Source: Promethearchaeota archaeon | Lineage (GTDB): Archaea > Asgardarchaeota > Lokiarchaeia > Sigyniarchaeales > SOKP01 | DNA: 64,000 nt | NCBI GenBank assembly: GCA_008080735.1 | Contig: SHMW01000012.1 | Location: 1 to 64,000 of the forward strand | Reading direction: 5' to 3' | In this document: positions 31,832 to 40,652 of the stretch, in pieces | How the letters are laid out: every line of letters starts with the position of its first letter | How positions within the stretch are numbered: position 1 is the stretch's first letter | Position numbers and translations under genes: made by a program | The notes under the pieces: model-generated | The model's database searches: none | The model's input: the letters and a program-made list of their open reading frames with translations, nothing else | What the model was told of the DNA's origin: nothing

Positions 31832-32698
31832 TTATTTTCCGCAATTTTTAGATCTTTGTTCATTGATTTTTATAAAGGCTTCTTCTTGTTGATTTCTAAG
31901 CTTAGACTTAACATTTCTATTGACTTGACTAAGAAATTTATAAGCACTTTTTTTGCCATGATTTATATTATCAAAAAGCTCCTCCTTACCCACTCCTCCT
32001 GAAATAGTGAGAGCGGTTTGAAACGTTTGCTGTGGTTCAAGCGTTTTAAATTCGATCTGTAGCGCTGACAATATTTCCGCGGGTTTATCGTGTAAGGTGC
32101 TGGAAAGATCTAATTTATCTTGATCTATATGGAAATCATTAGTCAACACCGTCTCGTAATTTGTAGAGCGGGATATAGGAGAAAATCCCGCATAGAGTCC
32201 GGTTTTGTCATATTGATAAATGATATCGTGTTCCTTATCATAACCAGATAAATCATTGTCAAATCCTTGTAGCCCGTTGATATCAAAGTCGAATACGAAA
32301 TAGATATTAAAATCGATAAGATCATAATCAGAGATATTCTTGAAAGTGAAGAATGTATTTATGTAAGGTACCATTGGCTTTGAAAAGATATCTACATATA
32401 ATCGAATATACGGGTTTTCTTTCTTAAAGTTTAATGGTTCCAAGTCGCCTTGATCTATCAATTTTTTCAAATATTCTTGAATATCAAAATCTAAGGTAAT
32501 TCGGTCAATATGAGTGCCTTTTCTACTATTTACTAATTTATATATCGGGGTTGGCTCGATGTTTTTCAATATAACTGGAACAGTTCCAACTTTCTTACCA
32601 TGCATTTTGAAGCTAAACCATGGACCTGCATATTCTTGCTCAGTTAGATAAAGCAAATATTTTCCTTGGTAAGTCAGTTCCTTTAGCGAGAAGCCCAT
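31832..32698 (-). CDS. Uncharacterised beta-rich protein
   Basis: 288 aa intact ORF; no recognised family. Confidence 0.65.
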   Translation of the reverse strand: MGFSLKELTYQGKYLLYLTEQEYAGPWFSFKMHGKKVGTVPVILKNIEPTPIYKLVNSRKGTHIDRITLDFDIQEYLKKLIDQGDLEPLNFKKENPYIRLYVDIFSKPMVPYINTFFTFKNISDYDLIDFNIYFVFDFDINGLQGFDNDLSGYDKEHDIIYQYDKTGLYAGFSPISRSTNYETVLTNDFHIDQDKLDLSSTLHDKPAEILSALQIEFKTLEPQQTFQTALTISGGVGKEELFDNINHGKKSAYKFLSQVNRNVKSKLRNQQEEAFIKINEQRSKNCGK

Positions 32699-32909
32699 AA
32701 GGTATCCAGAAGTATTTCAAGTGGCGAGTACGTCGTTGAATGAGACTTTTAAAACTATTTTTTCTCAACCTCCATAATGTTAATTCATTACTATTAAATG
32801 ATTTATTCATAATAAAATTCTTAATTTTTTGAAAAATATAGATTGATCTGGTGGATAATGTGAAAATTCTAGTTAAGAATTAAAATTAGGATTTTTTAAA
32901 ATGGAAAGT

Positions 32910-33875
32910 CTAGATCCTTTCTAAAAATTTATACGCGATATAAGAAAAGGCATCATTCACATTTTCTCCTGTCTTTGCTGAAGTGATAATATAATTAAAA
33001 CCATGCTCATCTGCCGCGTTTCGTACATCCTCCTCGCTTATCACGATCTCATCGATCAGATCACTTTTATTGGCAACAATGATGATTGGGATACGAATTT
33101 TTACTGATTCTTTAATATCTTCAACCCATTTTTCTACGTTTTCTAAGGTTTCTTTTCGTGTTCGATCCACGACTATCATGGCACAATTCGCCCCTTCATA
33201 AAACCTTTTACGATATGGCGCAAGATTTTGCCCTCCCACATCCCAGATTATGAAATTAATCTTAGTCTTTTCACTTAAATCAACCACATGCTTTGTAATA
33301 TCGACACCAATCGTAGAAATATATTCATCCTTAAACTTGTTTTCGACAAATCGGCGAATTAAAGAAGTCTTGCCAACTTTCCAGTCTCCTGTTAAAATGA
33401 GCTTTGTTGAATATTCCCCCTCTGGGAGCTTCCCGCCTCTTGTTTGAGACAAAACTTTAATGATTTGAGGGATCTCTGTAGATACATTTTCCTTTCCTCC
33501 AATTAATAGTTCCGCCTTCCCTGCCACATGCTCGGAAAGCACTTTTAATTCAATATCTCCTGTATCTGGGTTAGCAAGCGTCGTGAGGATCGTTTTTTCT
33601 CCTTGTGAACAAAACGAAAACTTCTTATCACCCGTAGTGGTGATATTGAAAAATGAGCTCTCTGTTCCAAATTCTCTTTTGATTCGTTCAATATATTCAT
33701 CAAGGATGGCTGATAATACTCCAATAACGGTATCAGAGTTCTCTTGCGCTTCTTCTCTGGTCTCTGAAGCGATAATTAACCCATCCTTATCGACTAAAGC
33801 GACAGCGATGACTCCCTTCAAGCTATTCATATAATTATTTAATAAGGCATTGAGTTGCCGTTCCATTCTTATCAC
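32910..33875 (-). CDS. Roadblock/LC7 domain fused to Ras-superfamily small GTPase
   Basis: 321 aa; N-terminus GVIAVALVDKDGLIIASETRE (Roadblock-like); C-terminus GDWKVGKTSLIRRF, STIGVDITKH, IWDVGGQ, NKSD, TSAKTGENV. Confidence 0.9.
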   Translation of the reverse strand: MIRMERQLNALLNNYMNSLKGVIAVALVDKDGLIIASETREEAQENSDTVIGVLSAILDEYIERIKREFGTESSFFNITTTGDKKFSFCSQGEKTILTTLANPDTGDIELKVLSEHVAGKAELLIGGKENVSTEIPQIIKVLSQTRGGKLPEGEYSTKLILTGDWKVGKTSLIRRFVENKFKDEYISTIGVDITKHVVDLSEKTKINFIIWDVGGQNLAPYRKRFYEGANCAMIVVDRTRKETLENVEKWVEDIKESVKIRIPIIIVANKSDLIDEIVISEEDVRNAADEHGFNYIITSAKTGENVNDAFSYIAYKFLERI

Positions 33876-34038
33876 AGATTTCTATTAACTCTTGTTATAA
33901 CTTTATTATTGAAATGATATTTAATAAAAATATCTATTTACTATTGTTAACTGCCTATCAAATAGGATACTTTTTTATGATTGTGGCAATATGATGATAA
34001 TACAACCTTTATTAATATCCCATACCTAACTAGAATGT

Positions 34039-34200
34039 ATGATAGGTTCATCACCTTCAAAATATGAAGATAATATCGCACAATTATTAGACCGTTCTAT
34101 TATACTATTCAGACGAGTTGGGAATGATGAGCTTGCCGATAAATGGGACCGCATTTTGAAAAATTATCATATGAGTTTAAGAGAAAAAAGGCAAGGTTAG
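34039..34200 (+). CDS. Small ORF, 53 aa (not in the supplied ORF track)
   Basis: ATG...TAG: MIGSSPSKYEDNIAQLLDRSIILFRRVGNDELADKWDRILKNYHMSLREKRQG; composition looks protein-like. Confidence 0.4.
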   Translation: MIGSSPSKYEDNIAQLLDRSIILFRRVGNDELADKWDRILKNYHMSLREKRQG

Positions 34201-34428
34201 GAAAATCAGCAATTGCTAAATCTTTATAATAGAGTTTAGAGTTTGCCGCTTTTTCAACTTGATTGAATATTTTGGTCTTAATCTTTTAATTTAGGAGAAT
34301 AAATGTTTAAATCTCTTCCTTCAACAAAGTATTGAGCATGAACAAGGAAATTTGATTAAATAGAGAGCCTCATCGATTAGATTTCTTTCGCGCTTTTGAG
34401 AAATCCGAATAGATTACTTGAAAAATCA

Positions 34429-35367
34429 TCATCGATTAGATTTCATGGATAATTCATACGCCTTTTTTGTGAGCGTTTCATATATTTTTTCTATTACAAT
34501 CGCAAATGCTTTTGGATGTTCCAGATTTGGGGGAAGTCCCAGATTTTCTAACGTTTCTATTATTTTTCCCGGTTTTCGGAATTGGAAATCAATGTCCTCT
34601 AATTTGTCTTTTAATTGAGCCTTATCTCTAAATTCATTAATATTGATCATTGGAATATCAAAAGAGAACACTTTATCATTTTCCCGTTTTTCTTTTGTTA
34701 TTTCACTCTCCTTATTCTCAATGGGTCCAACCTCCTTTCCTAATTTAAGTTCGGATAAAAGCTCCTTCTTTGTTTTTCCCCTCAATTTTAAGAGTATTAA
34801 GGGTTTATAATCCACAACACGTGAGATATAGAGTATTGTTGCGGCGATATGTTTACAAGGAATCGCTTTATCGGGACAAGAACATGAAGCATTTAACCCT
34901 TCGGACACATCGGGATAAAGCGAGTAATTATACTTCTCGAAAATATCTATAATATTTTCTGATAATTTACCCTCTAATAAATTAATTAAATTTAGAATAG
35001 AATGAGAGAGCTCTTTAATGATACTTTTCCATCCCCCTTCGGGAATTTGCTTAAATTTAATTCTCACACGATAAGGGGTTGGTGCGGTTCCCTGGACCAT
35101 TGCGAAAATCTCTCCTTTGTTAATTCTTAAATTACTCAATCGCTCTTCATCCTCAGCGTACTGAATACCTCTTCTCATACGATAGGGACGTCCAATTTTG
35201 AGGATCGAATGGATCCACTGTTTTCCCCACGATGTTTTTGCATAATTCACTAAATCTCGCTTAATTTGCATAACTTCTTGGTGTTTCTTTTCTTTATCCA
35301 TCGCGTAATGCTTTTCTTTATCTGAACGTCTAAAATTCCTTCTTTCATTCATTTTTGATATCTTCAA
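34429..35367 (-). CDS. SWIM zinc-finger protein
   Basis: 312 aa; GLNASCSCPDKAIPCKHIAATILYI (CxCx..CxH SWIM signature). Confidence 0.9.
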   Translation of the reverse strand: MKISKMNERRNFRRSDKEKHYAMDKEKKHQEVMQIKRDLVNYAKTSWGKQWIHSILKIGRPYRMRRGIQYAEDEERLSNLRINKGEIFAMVQGTAPTPYRVRIKFKQIPEGGWKSIIKELSHSILNLINLLEGKLSENIIDIFEKYNYSLYPDVSEGLNASCSCPDKAIPCKHIAATILYISRVVDYKPLILLKLRGKTKKELLSELKLGKEVGPIENKESEITKEKRENDKVFSFDIPMININEFRDKAQLKDKLEDIDFQFRKPGKIIETLENLGLPPNLEHPKAFAIVIEKIYETLTKKAYELSMKSNR

Positions 35368-35370
35368 ATT

Positions 35371-38300
35371 TTATTTACTTATTGATATTAGATCTTTGAT
35401 TTTCTCATCGCTCAATTCTGATATCCATGATTCGCCGCTTGCAATTACCGCATCAGCTAATTCTTTTTTCTCTTGGATTAATTTATCAATCTTCTCTTCT
35501 ATCGTATCTATTGTTATGAATTTGTAAACATTAACGGGTTCAGTTTGTCCGATACGATATGCGCGATCCGTGGCCTGTCTCTCCACTGCAGGATTCCACC
35601 ATCTGTCAATATGGAATACAGTATTTGCTCCCGTGAGATTTAAACCCGTTCCACCCGCTTTTAGTGATAAGATTAGGATTGGTGGGCTTCCTATAGAGTC
35701 CGATTGAAAGCTCTCAACTATAGTTTTTCTTTTCTCTGCCGGAACGCTTCCGTGGAAATATAGAATTGGAAAGTCGTACTTATACTGTAGAATGGTTTCT
35801 AGAATGTCACCCATTTGAGTAAATTGCGTAAATATGATGGCTTTTTCATTTTTGTCTATGACTTCATCGAGCATATCCAGTAATCGTTCGAGCTTAGGAG
35901 ATTGAGATATAAAAGAATCATAATTTTCTTTCAAAATTTCATAAGTGAGTTTCTTGTGTAAATATTGATATGGGTGATTACAAATTTGTTTAAGTTTGGT
36001 AAGCATGCTCAATATCAAGATGCTTTTTCCTTGTTCTTTACTCTCTCCACTTTCAAATTTATTTAAAATATCGTTTACTAGCTCCTTATACAATTTTAGT
36101 TGCGTCTCACTCAGTTCTACATAAATTTTCATTTCATTCTTTTCAGGTAGATCTGATATGACAGATTTATCAGTTTTAACCCGCCGAAGAATGAAAGGAG
36201 AGATGATGGTCTTGAGCTTCTCAATTGCCTCCTTGTTATGGAAGCGCTCAATTGGGATGACAAACTCTTCCTGAAATTCTTTCCTGCTCCCCAGCAGCCC
36301 TGGATTCAAAAAGTTAAATAACGTCCAGAGTTCCATTAAACGATTTTCAATGGGAGTACCGCTCAAGCAGATGCGATATTGACTCTGCAGTTGGTAGATT
36401 GCTTGAGTTTGCTGGGCCTCGTAATTCTTCATATTTTGTGATTCATCTACTATAACGCCGCTAAACGGGAGTGTCTTTAATAGGTCAACATCGTTCCGTA
36501 TTGTTCCATAAGAAGTTAATATAATTTGATATTCTTGGAGATATGTGCCAATGTTTTTAGGATCTTTAATCCGATTTGGACCATGATGCATTTCAACCGC
36601 TAAATCCGGACCAAACTTGTTAATCTCTCGCTTCCAATTATATAATACAGAAGTAGGACAAATTACCAGAACACTATTTAATTCCTCTCCATAGTTCTGT
36701 TTGAAATGTTGCAGTAGTGCGATTATTTGAATAGTTTTTCCCAATCCCATATCATCCGCTAGACACAAACCAAAATTAAGCGCACACATGTTTGTCATCC
36801 ATGTTAATCCAGTTTTTTGATATGGTCGTAATTCTCCCTCGAAATTTTCTGGTTGTGATACTTCCTCAAAATTCTGTAATGATTTAATCCTTGAGACAAT
36901 TTCCTCGAAATGCCCTTCAATAACGACTTCATAGGTCGGACCAGTTTCATCCACTCCAACTTTTCCGGCTAAACCTAGCTTTATTGCTTCCATATAATTT
37001 ATCTGACCTTCGGGTTGAGACAGCTTTCTTTTTACATCTGAATTTTCAAAAATCTGCTTTAAGTTAGCAACATCTCGATTATCCAAAAGGATCCATTCTC
37101 CTCGCCAATTAATCAAAGATTGTTCGTTTTCTAATAATTCGTTTAATTCTTCTTTAGATAGTGTTTCATCTCCGAGTTCGACCTCCCATTTGTACTTAAT
37201 CATATCATTAATCTGGAACATAGACTTAGTAGAAGATGAGATTCCTTTGCGCTTTTTTTCCTTCTTAGAAGTAATCACCATCTTAGTGGAAAGTCTCTGC
37301 CTTCCCCCTTTCTTGAAAACATCGGGAAGTATGACATTAAATCCACTTTGTATCAATAAATCTTTCGGATAACCCAAAAAATTCATTACTTCTGAGGAGG
37401 AGAGTGCAATTGGTTTTGGATATGATCCATTTAAAGCTTGTCTACTTGGAGGGTAAATTTTCGAAATAGTTCCTAAACTTCTAAGAAGTATTTCGATAAA
37501 TTCCTCTTGTGAGTTAAAAGATTTTAAGAATTCCAATTCTTCACTTTTTTCTGACTCCCATAGCTCGGATAGAGTATATGATTTTCCACTTTTTTGAGAG
37601 TGCAGAATGGGTTGGAGTTGCCATTTTTCTTGATCCACATCGGGGTAATCTAACTTCAATCCTATTGTTAAACTATGTTTCAGAGTGGAAGTTTGAGCTA
37701 TGTTTACCCAGTTTTTTATCAATTTTGGAATGATTGTTTCATGAAACTGGGTTATGGAAAAGTCATTTTCATCTTTTAATAGACTTTTGAGGAACTTATA
37801 ATCCCAGCTTAAACCAAATTCTCTGCGTTTTTCTTTCATTTTATCTATATTATAAAACTGAGAAAGTTCGCGAAAATTCGACTTTTTTAACATGGATCGG
37901 ATTAATAAATCTCCAATCGTGTCAATATAATCCGAAAAAAGATAGGAAGGATGCCACAGATTTTCTGTATAAATATCTTTTAGTCCAGATTCGGAATTTC
38001 TAATAAAATTTCCGGGAATATTATATGCAAAATATGGTGCGTACTGTAAAATCTTTTGATAACGCTCGTGATCATAGTTGTCTTTGAGAATTAACCTCCA
38101 ATGACCTGTAAATTTCTTTTCTGTTCTTTTTTCTAAAATTGGAACAAAATTTCCTCTATTTAAGAGTTCAAAGATCAATTTTGTTATTAATGCCCAACTT
38201 CTAATCGAATCGGAATAATAAAATTCTAATTTTGAGTCATCTTTCTCGAAGATTTCCAATTGATTTAACATTTTTGAAGCGGGCAGTAATGGAAGTATTT

Positions 38301-38589
38301 TTGCATCTACTTTTCTTATTAGAAAGTGCCCTTCATTTTGAGTATTCTCCGAAATAAAAGCCAGATTGACTTGACAGCTAAGTAATTTATCTAATGGGAT
38401 CTCAGAGAAACATCGACCAATACTTTTTTCTAATTCTGTCACAGAATTGCCTTTTGATTGCCATAATATAAAAAAGCTTGCTTCAGATGGAATGTTTTTA
38501 CTTTTTTCGGTTAAAATAAATTCGCTCCTTTCGTCATTCCAATACTCTGATGGGATATAAGTCAATTGAAGTTCGTTGATATTATTCAT
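35371..38589 (-). CDS. SNF2-family DEAD/DEAH-box helicase/translocase
   Basis: 1072 aa; LRPYQKTGLTWMTNM, LADDMGLGKTIQIIALL, VDESQNMKN, LSGTPIENRLMELWTLFNFLNPGLLG, LSLKAGGTGLNLTGANTVFHIDRWWNPAVERQATDRAYRIGQ. Confidence 0.97.
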   Translation of the reverse strand: MNNINELQLTYIPSEYWNDERSEFILTEKSKNIPSEASFFILWQSKGNSVTELEKSIGRCFSEIPLDKLLSCQVNLAFISENTQNEGHFLIRKVDAKILPLLPASKMLNQLEIFEKDDSKLEFYYSDSIRSWALITKLIFELLNRGNFVPILEKRTEKKFTGHWRLILKDNYDHERYQKILQYAPYFAYNIPGNFIRNSESGLKDIYTENLWHPSYLFSDYIDTIGDLLIRSMLKKSNFRELSQFYNIDKMKEKRREFGLSWDYKFLKSLLKDENDFSITQFHETIIPKLIKNWVNIAQTSTLKHSLTIGLKLDYPDVDQEKWQLQPILHSQKSGKSYTLSELWESEKSEELEFLKSFNSQEEFIEILLRSLGTISKIYPPSRQALNGSYPKPIALSSSEVMNFLGYPKDLLIQSGFNVILPDVFKKGGRQRLSTKMVITSKKEKKRKGISSSTKSMFQINDMIKYKWEVELGDETLSKEELNELLENEQSLINWRGEWILLDNRDVANLKQIFENSDVKRKLSQPEGQINYMEAIKLGLAGKVGVDETGPTYEVVIEGHFEEIVSRIKSLQNFEEVSQPENFEGELRPYQKTGLTWMTNMCALNFGLCLADDMGLGKTIQIIALLQHFKQNYGEELNSVLVICPTSVLYNWKREINKFGPDLAVEMHHGPNRIKDPKNIGTYLQEYQIILTSYGTIRNDVDLLKTLPFSGVIVDESQNMKNYEAQQTQAIYQLQSQYRICLSGTPIENRLMELWTLFNFLNPGLLGSRKEFQEEFVIPIERFHNKEAIEKLKTIISPFILRRVKTDKSVISDLPEKNEMKIYVELSETQLKLYKELVNDILNKFESGESKEQGKSILILSMLTKLKQICNHPYQYLHKKLTYEILKENYDSFISQSPKLERLLDMLDEVIDKNEKAIIFTQFTQMGDILETILQYKYDFPILYFHGSVPAEKRKTIVESFQSDSIGSPPILILSLKAGGTGLNLTGANTVFHIDRWWNPAVERQATDRAYRIGQTEPVNVYKFITIDTIEEKIDKLIQEKKELADAVIASGESWISELSDEKIKDLISISK

Positions 38590-38657
38590 GGATTTGGCTC
38601 CAAGAGGTAATATTTAACTATTAATATAATATTCGGAATATCATTATAAAGGTTATT

Positions 38658-39245
38658 CTAAAGCGAACCTTTGGTTGATGGAATTTCATCTGAAACTATT
38701 TTTTTTGCTTTTTTTATAGCTCTTGCCAACGATTTAAATGCGGCTTCCACTTTATGGTGTTGATCCATCCCATAAAGGATATGAAGATGTAAATTCATTT
38801 TTGCGTTTTCTGCGAAAGAATTGAAAAAATGATATACGTCTTCTACTGCTACGTCTTCAATATCACATTCATTTAGTTGGAGATCCAAATCTAAAGCTTT
38901 ACGCCCACTGAAGTCAATTACACATCTTGCTAAAGATTCGTCCATTGGAACAAATGCAGTACCATATCGGTTTAATCCCTTTTTATCTCCTAAAGCTTTA
39001 AGAATGCCCTGTCCAAGACTGATTCCTATATCTTCTATTATGTGATGAGTTAAATCTCCATCTGCTTTAACTTTTAAATCTATCTGAGAATGCTTTGCCA
39101 AAAGAGTGAGCATATGGTCCATAAAATTATAACTTGTATCAATCTCACTTTCTCCCGAACCATCAAGGTTCAGCTCTATTACAACTTGGGTCTCTTTTGT
39201 TTCCCTATTAATTTGAGCAGTTCGATCCATTTTTTTCGCGTCCAT
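38658..39245 (-). CDS. hisB: Imidazoleglycerol-phosphate dehydratase
   Basis: 195 aa; FMDHMLTLLAKHSQIDLKVKADGDLTHHIIEDIGISLGQGI, HILYGMDQHHKVEAAFKSLARAIKKA. Confidence 0.96.
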   Translation of the reverse strand: MDAKKMDRTAQINRETKETQVVIELNLDGSGESEIDTSYNFMDHMLTLLAKHSQIDLKVKADGDLTHHIIEDIGISLGQGILKALGDKKGLNRYGTAFVPMDESLARCVIDFSGRKALDLDLQLNECDIEDVAVEDVYHFFNSFAENAKMNLHLHILYGMDQHHKVEAAFKSLARAIKKAKKIVSDEIPSTKGSL

Positions 39246-39439
39246 AAAGATAATAATTATACTATCTATAATTCTTTATGATTTTTATCGGTTTTTTATT
39301 TTAATAGATATATTAACTCAAATCTTATGAACTTATATTATCTTCTATCTAATTTTATTTTCCAAAAAACTCCATTATCCGATTTTACTAAGCCTATTAT
39401 TCATTCTTAAAACAAAATCTCTTCTATAAAAGTGTTGGA

Positions 39440-40588
39440 TTATCTGGTATAGTCTTTTATTACTTCTGAAATCATTTCGAGTTTTCGGATATTCCCATTT
39501 GGAGGAAATTCATCAGAAACTCCTAATATTAATCGAGGGAAGAATAGATCGAGAACTTTTTTGGTAAAATCTAAGACTTGTTTATCAGAATATTCATTCA
39601 AGAATAAAATTGAGGGGATCCCATCAAGTAAAATTTTCGATCCAATAGAATCTCTTAGCTCTTCCAAAGTAACATCCCCTTGAGGCTTAGCAGTTAAGGC
39701 TTCCAGTCCATCAAACGGAAGATCTTCTAGAAAAGGCAATAAATCTTTTAGAGAACCGTCCATATGAATATGGCTCATTATTCCTGCCTTATGTAGCTCT
39801 TTTACTCTTTTATTATAATATGGAACTAGATATTTTTTGAAATATGGAGGCGGAGAAAGATTTGCGTCAAGGTTTTCCCCAAAATTTATTATCTTCAACG
39901 GGCTTTTATTGACCACATCAAAAATCTGATCATTCCAAGAATCAATAAAATTCATAAATTCTTCAATCTCTTTAGGATGTTTCCTTAAAAGCAAAATCGT
40001 ATTGACGAATCCTATATAATCAACGACTAACCGCATATAGGGGGATCGGGGGATATATTCGCTTATAACTCCGCTATCTCCCATCATTTCTTTTGCTTTC
40101 TCATAATTTTTATGATTAAACTGAAACGTGGAATTATCCAGAACTATTTTCATAATCTCAATGTCATCCAAGGATTTAATTGGATATTCTTGGATATGAA
40201 AATGCTTTATTCTACTGGTAAGCTCTCCTTTAGGTGTTTTGAATATTTTAATGATTTCATTTCTATCTTTCCCTCGTTTGTTTTGGATTTCAACACCCGC
40301 GTCAGACTCTATAATTGTGTCGAAGAGTGAAATAAAATAGGTCTCGAAGACATATCTTGGACTAGCATTAAGCATATCATAGATTTCTTGTTGCGATTTT
40401 CCATCATAATTCTCTGGGACGTGTTTCTTTTGACCACCCTTTTTACTCTTAAAAAACACTTTATTTTCATTATACCAATAATAAATACGAGGGCTAAATA
40501 CGATTTGATCAATTTTTTTACCTGAAAAAGTATTTAAAATTCTTTCTTTCGGACTTTTAGTCATAAGCAATAAATTTCTTTTGATCAT
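39440..40588 (-). CDS. Uroporphyrinogen decarboxylase-fold (URO-D/MtaA-like) protein
   Basis: 382 aa; TKSPKERILNTFSGKKIDQIVFSPR, IINFGENLDANLSPPPYFKKYLVPYYNKRVKELHKAGIMSHIHMDGSLKDLLPFL. Confidence 0.83.
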   Translation of the reverse strand: MIKRNLLLMTKSPKERILNTFSGKKIDQIVFSPRIYYWYNENKVFFKSKKGGQKKHVPENYDGKSQQEIYDMLNASPRYVFETYFISLFDTIIESDAGVEIQNKRGKDRNEIIKIFKTPKGELTSRIKHFHIQEYPIKSLDDIEIMKIVLDNSTFQFNHKNYEKAKEMMGDSGVISEYIPRSPYMRLVVDYIGFVNTILLLRKHPKEIEEFMNFIDSWNDQIFDVVNKSPLKIINFGENLDANLSPPPYFKKYLVPYYNKRVKELHKAGIMSHIHMDGSLKDLLPFLEDLPFDGLEALTAKPQGDVTLEELRDSIGSKILLDGIPSILFLNEYSDKQVLDFTKKVLDLFFPRLILGVSDEFPPNGNIRKLEMISEVIKDYTR

Positions 40589-40652
40589 TATTGATAATTA
40601 ATAAATTTTGAAAAATAGTTATCCAAAAAATAGTTTTTGTTTTCAAATAGAT

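Noticed and set aside
38658-39245. hisB as part of a his operon
   Set aside because: No other histidine genes adjacent; the gene is solitary here.
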